Part shown: positions 21,201 to 29,307 of the stretch, one piece after another | Position numbering within the stretch: position 1 is the stretch's first letter | Layout of the letters: every line of letters begins with the position of its first letter | Source of the DNA: Zunongwangia sp. ESRF-bin46 | Lineage (GTDB): Bacteria; Bacteroidota; Bacteroidia; Flavobacteriales; Flavobacteriaceae | Assembly: GCA_002631855.1 (NCBI GenBank) | Contig: NTLF01000014.1 | Span: 485,951 to 549,950, forward strand | DNA: 64,000 nt | Reading direction: 5' to 3' | Notes under the pieces: generated by a model | The model's input: only the letters and a program-made list of their open reading frames with translations | What the model was told of the DNA's origin: nothing | The model's database searches: none | Position numbers and translations under genes: made by a program

Positions 21201-21370
21201 TGTTTCATTTCGGCAACCGCTTTGTTGGTAAAGGTTATCGCCAATAGGTTTTTATAGCTTCCTTCATTTTTTGAAAGTAGTAAACGGCTTAGATATTCTT
21301 TTACTAGGGTGAAAGTTTTACCGCTTCCTGCGGCAGCGTTGTAAATAGTGAAGGGCGAAGTTGTTTTCAA
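18224..21370 (-). CDS. AddA/RecB-like UvrD-family helicase-nuclease
   Basis: NAAAGSGKTFTLVKEYL Walker A, FIDEFQDTSELQW, LVGDAKQSIYRWRGG, VRLMTIHKAKGLEFPIV, C-terminal RPDRLNFHPDGSVSIIDYKTG. Confidence 0.93.
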   Translation of the reverse strand: MKTTSPFTIYNAAAGSGKTFTLVKEYLSRLLLSKNEGSYKNLLAITFTNKAVAEMKQRIISNLVSFSSETSLSSPSDMMTLLASETGMSLEEIQITSKAIIKHLLHHYSAFSVETIDRFNHQLLRTFARDLKLSSNFEVSLDTDQLLTEAVDQLISKAGDDKKITNVLLDFALEKTDDDKSWDIALDITKASSLLFSENEAKHIKKLKLQSLDNFLSFKKHLLKQQKQLSENIIQVASITLKTIADNGLDESHFSGKYLYNYFVKLSEGNFDVPYGAKWQETLGEKPLYPGRVKPPESNIMDGLAPELVSAFSTSKKLVFQLQLINSIVKNLTPLSVINLVQQEIETIKEEKNILPISEFNSIINKEIKNQPAPFIYERLGEKYRHYFIDEFQDTSELQWENLIPLIENALSQQVASEEAGSLLLVGDAKQSIYRWRGGKPEQFMDLYGGKTPFAVSTAEVENLETNYRSCEEIITFNNSFFTFVSKYFGDAGHTHLYEIGNQQKPNKKDGGYIQIEFIEKQSAAEKEESYAKLVLQTILEVKASGYQEQDICILTRRKKEGIALGSWLMENGISIVSSETLLLQSSPLVQGLIQTLIYSLQPENEEAKINMLDFIHEHLSISEEKHTFFTQFLNQPAEEVTQLLQQYEINFNSNFIHSVSLYEAFEYCIRQFKLEPSADAYLFGFMDLVYEFEQQPLASKMAFLEYWETKKEKASVAAAETTGAVRLMTIHKAKGLEFPIVLFPFAETGLYKEIEPKTWFKAPENDFGFEEALINFNSSVAEFGEEGAKIYADRRNTLELDSLNLLYVTLTRPVEQLYIFSEKPSSVKDQPKDFSQLFVEYLKHEQKWNDDQLLYQFGEKTRKELKEEENVTETVAPTYINTSPTSRNLNIVTKEALLWDTETEAAILSGNLFHDTMAEIKYENDASEILENIKKRAIVSESDFKILKEAVEALIHDEKLNHLFQPSEKVENERDLITSEGKILRPDRLNFHPDGSVSIIDYKTGSQSKKHSIQINQYAAALSEMNFKIAEKILVYTSENGILINKA

Positions 21371-21486
21371 GCTGTTTTTTATTTAAAAGTAGCGAATCGT
21401 GTGTGTATTTACACAAATAATCAATATAATCTATATGGTTATAAAATCTTATAAATTTTATAACATTTTTTATATCTTCTTCTGCG

Positions 21487-21494
21487 TACCTTTG
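21487..21494 (+). promoter_or_regulatory. -7 box upstream of sod
   Basis: TACCTTTG, matching TAnnTTTG. Confidence 0.5.
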
Positions 21495-21541
21495 GTAAAG
21501 AACATAACAAAAAAATATAAATAACTAAAAACGATATAATT

Positions 21542-22150
21542 ATGGCTTTCGAATTACCGAAATTACAATACTCATTTGATGCATTAGAACCACATATTGA
21601 TGCTAAGACTATGGAAATCCATCATGATAAACACCATAATGGATATACCAATAAATTAAATGCGGCGATTGAAGGAACCGACCAAGAAGGAAAAACAATC
21701 GAAAATATCTTGAACAATCTTGATATGGACGATAAAGCTGTTCGTAACAATGGTGGAGGTTTTTATAACCATAAACTATTTTGGGAAATAATGTCTCCAA
21801 ACGGGGGTGGAAAACCTTCAGGTGCATTAGCCGAAGCAATTAACAGTGCGTACGGAAGCTTTGAAGATTTTAAAGAAAAGTTTTCTACAGCTGCTAAAGG
21901 TCAATTTGGATCTGGATGGGCTTGGCTTTGTGTTCACGAAGGTGGTAAAGTAGAAGTTTGTTCTACACCAAACCAAGACAATCCACTAATGCCTGGAGTT
22001 GGCTGTGGTGGAACACCAATACTTGGTCTTGATGTTTGGGAACACGCATATTACTTAAATTACCAAAATCGCAGACCTGATTACGTAAATGCATTCTTTA
22101 ATGTTATTAATTGGGATGAAGTATCAAAACGATACGAGCAGAATAAATAA
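21542..22150 (+). CDS. sodB: superoxide dismutase (Fe/Mn)
   Basis: [40 protein letters not shown]..., [24 protein letters not shown]. Confidence 0.96.
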   Translation: MAFELPKLQYSFDALEPHIDAKTMEIHHDKHHNGYTNKLNAAIEGTDQEGKTIENILNNLDMDDKAVRNNGGGFYNHKLFWEIMSPNGGGKPSGALAEAINSAYGSFEDFKEKFSTAAKGQFGSGWAWLCVHEGGKVEVCSTPNQDNPLMPGVGCGGTPILGLDVWEHAYYLNYQNRRPDYVNAFFNVINWDEVSKRYEQNK

Positions 22151-22173
22151 GTAGTACTTATTAAGTAAAAAGT

Positions 22174-22199
22174 AAAACCCACCACTTGGTGGGTTTTTT
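22174..22199 (+). terminator. sod terminator
   Basis: AAAACCCACCA-CT-TGGTGGGTTTTTT. Confidence 0.85.
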
Positions 22200-22236
22200 A
22201 TGTGGTATTGTGATGATTTATAACGTAAAGCATATA

Positions 22237-22350
22237 TGCTCGCCACCCCAAATTTAGCGCATAAAAAAAGGTGGAAAGATCCACCTTTTTTTGCCCCAAA
22301 TCTACCATGAACTTAACCTACTTATGCTATGGTATGGGTCAAATATATAC
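22237..22350 (-). repeat. copy 1 of duplicated sRNA-like element
   Basis: Shares with 23213-23329: tgctcgc..., CCCAAATTTrGCGCATAAAAAAAGG, a CACCTTTTTTTGCCCCAAATC block, ACTTAACCTACTTATGCTATGGTATGG and TCAAATATATA. Confidence 0.9.
22258..22347 (-). ncRNA. predicted small RNA, copy 1 (promoter TATATTTG, TACCAT/ATGGTA hairpin, intrinsic terminator)
   Basis: Minus strand TATATTTG at 22347-22340, stem arms at 22334-22329 and 22308-22303, then AAAAAAAGGTGGATCTTTCCACCTTTTTTT terminator at 22292-22263. Confidence 0.6.
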
Positions 22351-22509
22351 TATAAAGTTTTTTATACTTGAATTTTTAGATTAAAGGCTTTTATTTTCGA
22401 TAAAAAGATGTTTTTACGAAGGTTTTTCCTTCATAAAAGAAAAAACATGTGAATGGTTTATTAAAAATTCAATATATTTTGCTTTTTGCATGATAAATAG
22501 TGCACTAAT

Positions 22510-22547
22510 GTTATTTTAACGTTACGCCAATGTAAATTTAACGTTAA
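22510..22547 (+). promoter_or_regulatory. four-copy GTTAA-like direct repeat array (11 bp period)
   Basis: GTTAT(22510), GTTAC(22521), GTAAA(22532), GTTAA(22543); TATATTTG -7 box at 22564-22571. Confidence 0.55.
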
Positions 22548-22595
22548 CTAATTAAATTTTTCATATATTTGGGTCTGACAAAAAATGAATGAGTT

Positions 22596-22877
22596 ATGAG
22601 TAATGATGAAAACAAATATTATATATTGAAGGTAAAATATTCGGTTCAGGAAATATCTGGAAAGAAAAAGAATGGCAAAAAATCAATTCATAAAAGAAAG
22701 AAACGGTATTTGGTTAAAAATCTTGATACGTTAGACAGCAAATTTCAAGATATTGAACACGCATTGACCGAAGTGGATACATCTACTTCTAAAAATATCT
22801 TTACTATTTTTAAAGATTATATAGTTCGGTTTGGTTCTAACTGCAATTCTACATATCATAGAATGTTACGAACTTAA
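22596..22877 (+). CDS. small basic hypothetical protein (93 aa)
   Basis: ORF with TATATTTG promoter upstream and terminator downstream; Lys-rich GKKKNGKKSIHKRKKRYLVK. Confidence 0.7.
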   Translation: MSNDENKYYILKVKYSVQEISGKKKNGKKSIHKRKKRYLVKNLDTLDSKFQDIEHALTEVDTSTSKNIFTIFKDYIVRFGSNCNSTYHRMLRT

Positions 22878-22900
22878 ACCTTTCTAATACATTATTTATA

Positions 22901-22936
22901 AAAAGCAAGCGATGTATATGTCGCTTGCTTTTTTTG
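22901..22936 (+). terminator. terminator of the 93-aa ORF
   Basis: AAAAGCAAGCGA-tgtatatg-TCGCTTGCTTTTTTT. Confidence 0.85.
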
Positions 22937-23212
22937 CTTTATATAAACTCTGTTTGCTGAAGAAGTATTTAGTAGATGGCTGCTTAACCATACCGTGAAA
23001 ATAATTTGTCATCATTATTTAAATCAGGCTTAAAAAAAGCAAATATGTGCTCAAGTGAAATTGTAAGCAGCTCGTTTTAAATTTTCTTCCTGTGATTTAA
23101 ATTTAGCTTATAGCTCGCCATCCTTCAGATTTTGGAAAAAAACCGAACGAGTTGTGGAGGGAGGGGAACGGCTCGCAACTATGTTTGTTCAAAGAAATAA
23201 AGTTTTGGTAAT

Positions 23213-23329
23213 TGCTCGCTAGCCCAAATTTGGCGCATAAAAAAAGGCGAACAAGTGTTCACCTTTTTTTGCCCCAAATCTTACCATAAACTTAACCTAC
23301 TTATGCTATGGTATGGTTCAAATATATAT
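23213..23329 (-). repeat. copy 2 of duplicated sRNA-like element
   Basis: Homologous to 22237-22350 along its length, including sequence past the terminator. Confidence 0.9.
23237..23326 (-). ncRNA. predicted small RNA, copy 2
   Basis: Minus strand TATATTTG at 23326-23319; TACCATA/TATGGTA stem (23313-23307, 23288-23282); AAAAAAAGGTGAACACTTGTTCGCCTTTTTTT terminator at 23270-23239. Confidence 0.6.
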
Positions 23330-23433
23330 CAATTTTTTAGTTTTACCATAAGGCTTTTCCTACTTTTGGATGAACTGTTTTATAAACTCGATTAACGGTT
23401 TGATTATAGCTAATTATGCTGTTTTTTAACCGT

Positions 23434-25332
23434 TTAGTAGGCTCTTTCTGGGTTTCCTTCGTAAAAATGAACATATGCTTTGTTTACCACTCGCTTTCCG
23501 CCATCGGTTGGATAATTACCTGTAAAATACCAATCGCCTAAATTTTTAGGACAAGCTTTATGTAAGTCATCCACCGATTGAAAAATCAATTTTATATCTG
23601 CGTTTATGTTTTCATCACTTATAATTTCAGCAATTTTATCTGAAACTTCTTGATCGCTAAAAGGAGCATATAGTTCTTTTACATAATTCACCACATCTTT
23701 GTCTTCGGTCTCTAATTGTTCTTTACATTTATGGTAAATCTCTTCAACAACATCATAAGTGCCTTGTTCTTTATGCAGTGCCAATGCTGCTTGAAAAGCC
23801 ACTAAATCTTCCAAGCGAGCCATATCGATACCGTAACAGTCTGGATATCGAATTTGCGGTGCCGATGAAACCACAACAATTTGTTTAGGGTTTAATCGAT
23901 CAAGCATTTTTAAAATACTCTTTTTTAAAGTTGTCCCTCGTACAATACTATCATCAATGATTACCAGATTGTCTGTAGGTTTAACAACACCGTAGGTTAC
24001 ATCATACACATGAGCTACAAGATCGTCACGGCTACTGTCTTCAGTAATAAAGGTTCGTAGTTTTACGTCTTTAATAGCAATTTTTTCGGTGCGAATTTTA
24101 TGTTGCTGTATCTGCTGAAGCCTTTCAGTAGTTAAATTTCCTTCTTCTTCAAGAATAGCTTCATTTTTCTGTTTGTTCAGTTCGTTTTGAGCAGCGTCTA
24201 GCATTCCGTAGAAAGATGTTTCAGCTGTATTTGGGATAAATGAAAACACGGTATTTTCGGTATCGTGATTGATTTCCTTTAAAACTCTTGGCATTACCAA
24301 ACGTCCTAACTCTTTTCGTTCTTCATAAATTTCTGCATCACTTCCGCGAGAAAAATAAATACGTTCAAACGAACAGGATTTACGTTCCAAAGGCTCTAAA
24401 ATTTGTTTTTCTGAAAAACTACCGTCTTTTTTCAAGATAATTGCGTGTCCAGGCTCTACTTCTTTAATATCCTCAAACGAAACATTAAATACCGTTTGAA
24501 TTGCCGGTCTTTCTGAAGCCACCACAATCACCTCGTCATCTTTGTAATAATATGCTGGACGAATTCCGGCCGGATCGCGTAAGACAAAAGCATCGCCGTG
24601 ACCCAACATTCCTGCCATGGCATATCCGCCATCCCAATCCCTAGCCGATTTTTTGAGTATTTTTTCAATTTTTAGCTTGTCGGCAATAAAAGGTGAAGCT
24701 TCCATTTTATTCAAGCCATCTTTTTTGGCCTTTTTATAAAGTTTACGCACGCCTTCATCTAGAAAATGCCCAATTTTTTCCATTACGGTAATGGTGTCGG
24801 CTTTTTCTTTTGGGTGCATCCCAAGCTTGATTAAGTTGTTGAATTGCTCAGTTGTATTCGTCATATTAAAATTACCGGCAATAATTAAATTACGGTGCAT
24901 CCAATTGTTTTGACGAAGAAAAGGGTGTACGTTTTCTACACTGTTAATGCCAAACGTTCCGTAGCGAACGTGGCCCAAAAGCAACTCACCAATGTAGGGA
25001 ATGTTTTTCTTTTGAGCGGCCACATCATTTTTGTATTCTGGGTGGCTTTGAAACTCTTCGTTAATGCGCCCATTAATCTGAGCAAAAATATCCTGTATGG
25101 GTTGCGATTTGTTAGAGCGAACTCGGCTTATGTAGCGTTCTCCAGGATCTACATCGAGCTTAATACTAGCAAAACCGGCACCGTCTTGGCCACGGTTGTG
25201 CTGTTTTTCCATCATCAAGTACATTTTATTTACTCCATAAAATGCAGTTCCATACTTTTCTTTATAATATTCAAGAGGTTTCAGCAATCGTACCATTGCT
25301 ATTCCGCATTCGTGTTTTAAAGCGTCGCTCAT
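23434..25332 (-). CDS. amidophosphoribosyltransferase-like (class II glutamine amidotransferase + PRTase), long variant
   Basis: HECGIAMVRL, QHNRGQDGAGFASI, GHVRYGTFG, and PRPP loop LVIIDDSIVRGTTLKKSI. Confidence 0.88.
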   Translation of the reverse strand: MSDALKHECGIAMVRLLKPLEYYKEKYGTAFYGVNKMYLMMEKQHNRGQDGAGFASIKLDVDPGERYISRVRSNKSQPIQDIFAQINGRINEEFQSHPEYKNDVAAQKKNIPYIGELLLGHVRYGTFGINSVENVHPFLRQNNWMHRNLIIAGNFNMTNTTEQFNNLIKLGMHPKEKADTITVMEKIGHFLDEGVRKLYKKAKKDGLNKMEASPFIADKLKIEKILKKSARDWDGGYAMAGMLGHGDAFVLRDPAGIRPAYYYKDDEVIVVASERPAIQTVFNVSFEDIKEVEPGHAIILKKDGSFSEKQILEPLERKSCSFERIYFSRGSDAEIYEERKELGRLVMPRVLKEINHDTENTVFSFIPNTAETSFYGMLDAAQNELNKQKNEAILEEEGNLTTERLQQIQQHKIRTEKIAIKDVKLRTFITEDSSRDDLVAHVYDVTYGVVKPTDNLVIIDDSIVRGTTLKKSILKMLDRLNPKQIVVVSSAPQIRYPDCYGIDMARLEDLVAFQAALALHKEQGTYDVVEEIYHKCKEQLETEDKDVVNYVKELYAPFSDQEVSDKIAEIISDENINADIKLIFQSVDDLHKACPKNLGDWYFTGNYPTDGGKRVVNKAYVHFYEGNPERAY

Positions 25333-25386
25333 TTTTTCTGAAATATTAATTCAATTAAAAACGCCCCGAAAATTCAGGGCGCGTTG

Positions 25387-26310
25387 TTATGTTAATTCTA
25401 TATCAAATTGTGTTAGGTTTTGAAATTGCTTCAAACGCCTGTGTACTTCTTTTTTTGTGAGACTTTCCAGTCGTTCCGTGCCAAATTTTTCGACACAGAA
25501 GGAAGCTAAAGCCGAACCATAAATAATGGCGTTTTTCATATTCTCAAAACTATAATCTGCTGTTTTTGCTAAATAGCCTGTAAATCCACCTGCAAAAGTA
25601 TCGCCTGCTCCTGTAGGATCAAAAACTTCTTCTAATGGTAATGCTGGTGCAAAAAAGACATCTTCTTCATGAAACAATAAGGCTCCATGCTCTCCCTTTT
25701 TTATCACCACATATTTTGGCCCCATCTCTCTAATTTTTTGAGCTGCCACAACTAATGAATATTCCCCTGTTAATTGTCTGGCTTCTTCATCATTAATGGT
25801 AATCACGTCTACTTTGGCAATCACTTGTTTTAATTCGGCTAATGCGTTATCCATCCAAAAGTTCATAGTATCAAGTACAATTAATTTTGGTGAATCCATT
25901 TGCTCAATTACACTCAATTGGACGAGCGGATGCAAGTTTCCTAACATCACTACTTCAGCGTCTTTGTAGTCTTTTGGTACTTTAGGCTGGAAGTTTTCTA
26001 GCACATTCAGTTCTGTTGCTAGCGTATCACGAGAATTCATATCGTTATGGTACTTACCGCTCCAAAAGAATGTTTTACCTTCTTTTATAATTTCAAGTCC
26101 TGAAACATCTAAATTATTGTTTTTTAGCATCGCGATATATTTCTCTGGGAAATCACCACCTACGACTGAAACAATAGCGCCATCGGCATTAAATTGACTG
26201 GCTGCCAGTCCTATATATGTAGCGGCGCCACCTAATATTTTATCGGTTTTACCAAATGGAGTTTCAATAGCGTCGAAGGCAACAGTACCAACAATAACGA
26301 GTTTGCTCAT
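25387..26310 (-). CDS. PfkB family carbohydrate/nucleoside kinase
   Basis: GGAATYIGLAASQF and FDPTGAGDTFAGGFTGYLA. Confidence 0.92.
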   Translation of the reverse strand: MSKLVIVGTVAFDAIETPFGKTDKILGGAATYIGLAASQFNADGAIVSVVGGDFPEKYIAMLKNNNLDVSGLEIIKEGKTFFWSGKYHNDMNSRDTLATELNVLENFQPKVPKDYKDAEVVMLGNLHPLVQLSVIEQMDSPKLIVLDTMNFWMDNALAELKQVIAKVDVITINDEEARQLTGEYSLVVAAQKIREMGPKYVVIKKGEHGALLFHEEDVFFAPALPLEEVFDPTGAGDTFAGGFTGYLAKTADYSFENMKNAIIYGSALASFCVEKFGTERLESLTKKEVHRRLKQFQNLTQFDIELT

Positions 26311-26404
26311 AAAAGGGTTTTAAATTGAGGGTGCAAATTTAGCGAAATATTTTAGAAAAATGAGGATTTTAACGAAGACTAAACAAAGTGTAAGGTACTG
26401 ATTA

Positions 26405-27043
26405 TTACTTTCTTCCAAAATCTGCCGGAATTTCTCCCCAGGCTTTGGTTTCCCATTTAACCACTTTGGTTGAATAAGTGTTGTTTTTCAGCCAAGTTTC
26501 GGCTCGGGCAATTAATTCAAATAATGATTTATTTTTTGAAGACTTCTTTAATTTAGTATTGCACTTTTTTCGCTTTACCCACCCCATTGCAATTTTGCTG
26601 TCACTATAAATAATACGGTCGCTATTGTTTTTCTTTAGATAGGCGAGGCCATGGACCAACGCTAAAAACTCGCCTACGTTATTGGTGCCTTGCTGAAATG
26701 GTCCTTGGTGAAACAATTGTTTATGCGTTTGGGTATCCACACCTCGGTATTCCATTTTACCTGGATTACCGCTAGAAGCTGCATCAACCGCAATAGAATA
26801 TAAATTGGGTTGTCCTATTTTCTCAAGTTGTTCTTTGGTGAGCGTTTTTTTCTTTTTAGTGTTTTTTCCTCTATAGTCTGCGTATTCTTTATTGTAGGCT
26901 ATTTTGGCTTCTTTTAAACTTTCAAAACTCTTGTATTGAGCGCCGGTCACCCCTGTAATGGCTTTTTTACATTCCTTCCAGCTATGGAAGATACCTGTGG
27001 GATTCCCGAACCAGACTACATAATATTTTTTAGGTTTTGCCAT
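26405..27043 (-). CDS. rnhA: ribonuclease H1 with N-terminal viroplasmin domain
   Basis: N-terminal KKYYVVWFGNPTGIFHSWKECKKAITGVTGAQYKSF (caulimovirus viroplasmin fold); C-terminal RNase H SIAVDAASSGNPGKMEYRG, GEFLALVHGL, IYSDSKIAMGW. Confidence 0.92.
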   Translation of the reverse strand: MAKPKKYYVVWFGNPTGIFHSWKECKKAITGVTGAQYKSFESLKEAKIAYNKEYADYRGKNTKKKKTLTKEQLEKIGQPNLYSIAVDAASSGNPGKMEYRGVDTQTHKQLFHQGPFQQGTNNVGEFLALVHGLAYLKKNNSDRIIYSDSKIAMGWVKRKKCNTKLKKSSKNKSLFELIARAETWLKNNTYSTKVVKWETKAWGEIPADFGRK

Positions 27044-27624
27044 TAATTAGTTTCTTCTGCAATTAATAATTCTTCAATCACTTTCGGAAAATGCTCATAT
27101 TCTAGCTTATGTACTTTTTCAGCAACTGTTTCTGGGGTTTCATTTTCTGAAAGAGGTGTGTTTTCTTGAAATATAACCGCACCTTCATCATAATTTGCGT
27201 TCACATAATGAATTGTAATACCAGTTTCTGTCTCTTTATTTGCAATAACTGCTTCATGAACATAATTTCCATACATGCCTTTTCCGCCATATTTTGGAAG
27301 CAAAGCTGGATGGATGTTTATTACTTTGTTGGGGTATTCTTTCAGTATTATTTCAGGGAATTTCCATAGAAAACCTGCTAAAACAATAAGGTCTGGCTTG
27401 GTTTCTTGAAGTGTTTTTAAAATGCCCTTTTCCGAAAATAAATTTTCCTTATTAAAGTATAATGATTTGATATTGTGATTTTTAGCCTTTTCTAGCACCT
27501 TGGCACTTTTCTTGTTTGACAATACAAGAACAACTTCACCAATTTTAGATTGTTTAAAATATTTAATTATATTTTCGGTATTGGTACCGCTACCGGAAGC
27601 GAATATAACAATGCGTTTTTTCAT
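27043..27624 (-). CDS. purN: phosphoribosylglycinamide formyltransferase
   Basis: MKKRIVIFASGSGTNTENIIKYF, INIHPALLPKYGGKGMYG; the track start at 27702 looks over-extended. Confidence 0.95.
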   Translation of the reverse strand: MKKRIVIFASGSGTNTENIIKYFKQSKIGEVVLVLSNKKSAKVLEKAKNHNIKSLYFNKENLFSEKGILKTLQETKPDLIVLAGFLWKFPEIILKEYPNKVINIHPALLPKYGGKGMYGNYVHEAVIANKETETGITIHYVNANYDEGAVIFQENTPLSENETPETVAEKVHKLEYEHFPKVIEELLIAEETN

Positions 27625-27762
27625 CAAAATAACAATGAGGTTTTCAAGAAGTAATATAAAATAAATAACAAAAGTACGGTAATAGGGTTTTACTTCTCCC
27701 AAAAATGTTTAAATTGGTATTCACATTTTATGTTTAAAATGGTGTATTAAATTAAAAAATTT

Positions 27763-27770
27763 TATTTTTG
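27763..27770 (+). promoter_or_regulatory. -7 box upstream of acpP
   Basis: TATTTTTG, matching TAnnTTTG. Confidence 0.45.
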
Positions 27771-27800
27771 CCACTTAATTAAATTTTAAAAACAAAGATT

Positions 27801-28034
27801 ATGTCAGACATTGCATCAAGAGTAAAAGCAATTATAGTAGACAAACTAGGAGTTGACGAAAACGAAGTTGTTAACGAAGCAAGCTTTACAAACGACTTAG
27901 GAGCTGATTCCTTGGATACAGTTGAACTTATTATGGAGTTCGAAAAAGAATTTGATATTCAAATTCCAGATGACCAAGCTGAAAACATTGCAACAGTAGG
28001 TCAAGCAGTTTCGTATATAGAAGAAGCTAAATAA
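27801..28034 (+). CDS. acpP: acyl carrier protein
   Basis: [27 protein letters not shown], phosphopantetheine DSL motif. Confidence 0.98.
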   Translation: MSDIASRVKAIIVDKLGVDENEVVNEASFTNDLGADSLDTVELIMEFEKEFDIQIPDDQAENIATVGQAVSYIEEAK

Positions 28035-28046
28035 ATTTAGTCCTTT

Positions 28047-29300
28047 ATGGAACTTAAGCGAGTTGTAGTTACAGGTCTTGGAGCACTTACGCCCATTGGT
28101 AATACTATTCCTGAATATTGGGAAGGATTAATCAATGGTAAAAGCGGGTGTGCCCCTATTACGTATTTTGATGCTGAAAAGTTCAAAACAAAATTCGCTT
28201 GCGAGCTAAAAGATTTTAAACCAGAAGATTTTTTTGATAGGAAAGAAGCCAGAAAACTGGATCGCTTTGCCCAATATGCTTTAGTGTCTTCAGATGAAGC
28301 CATTAAAGATGCGGGAATAAACCTAGACGAAGTTGATAAATTTCGCGTAGGTGTTATTTGGGGCGCTGGTATTGGTGGTCTTGAAACCTTTCAAAATGAG
28401 GTAATAAATTTTGCAGAAGGGGATGGAACGCCACGTTTCAACCCCTTCTTTATCCCTAAAATGATAGCGGATATTGCCCCTGGTAATATTTCTATTAAAC
28501 ACGGCTTTATGGGGCCTAACTATACAACGGTCTCTGCCTGTGCTTCTTCTGCCAACGCGATGATTGATGCTTTAAACTACATTCGATTAGGTCATTGCGA
28601 CGTGATTGTTACTGGAGGTAGTGAAGCAGCAGTTACAAAAGCAGGTATGGGAGGATTTAATGCTATGCATGCACTTTCAACCCGAAACGACAGTCCTGAA
28701 ACGGCATCAAGACCATTTGATGCGACACGTGACGGATTTGTGTTAGGAGAAGGAGCTGGAGCATTAATTCTTGAAGAATACGAACACGCAAAAAAACGTG
28801 GTGCAAGAATCTATGCTGAGGTTGTCGGTGGCGGAATGTCCAGTGATGCCCATCATATGACAGCTCCACATCCAGATGGCATTGGTGTAGAACGTGTAAT
28901 GCTTAACTGTCTGCGTGATGCAGGGATGAGCCCTAATCAGGTTGATGCCATTAACACACACGGAACTTCAACGCCACTAGGTGATGTCGCCGAATTAAAA
29001 GCCATTACTAGTGTTTTTGGTGAACATGCTAAAGACATTAATATAAATTCCACCAAATCCATGACAGGGCATTTATTGGGTGCTGCTGGAGCGATTGAGG
29101 CAATTGCTTCAATATTAGCCATGGAAAATAGTGTAGTGCCACCTACTATTAACCATACTACGGTCGATGAAAATATAAATTCATCCCTTAACCTTACCCT
29201 CAATAAAGCTCAAGAGCGCGAAATTAAAGTAGCAATGAGCAATACCTTTGGGTTTGGAGGGCATAATGCCTGCGTACTTTTTAAAAAATTGGACGCATAA
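28047..29300 (+). CDS. fabF: beta-ketoacyl-ACP synthase II
   Basis: RVVVTGLGALTPIGN, VSACASSANAMIDA, THGTSTPLGD, SMTGHLLGAAGAIEA. Confidence 0.98.
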   Translation: MELKRVVVTGLGALTPIGNTIPEYWEGLINGKSGCAPITYFDAEKFKTKFACELKDFKPEDFFDRKEARKLDRFAQYALVSSDEAIKDAGINLDEVDKFRVGVIWGAGIGGLETFQNEVINFAEGDGTPRFNPFFIPKMIADIAPGNISIKHGFMGPNYTTVSACASSANAMIDALNYIRLGHCDVIVTGGSEAAVTKAGMGGFNAMHALSTRNDSPETASRPFDATRDGFVLGEGAGALILEEYEHAKKRGARIYAEVVGGGMSSDAHHMTAPHPDGIGVERVMLNCLRDAGMSPNQVDAINTHGTSTPLGDVAELKAITSVFGEHAKDININSTKSMTGHLLGAAGAIEAIASILAMENSVVPPTINHTTVDENINSSLNLTLNKAQEREIKVAMSNTFGFGGHNACVLFKKLDA

Positions 29301-29307
29301 ACACTAG

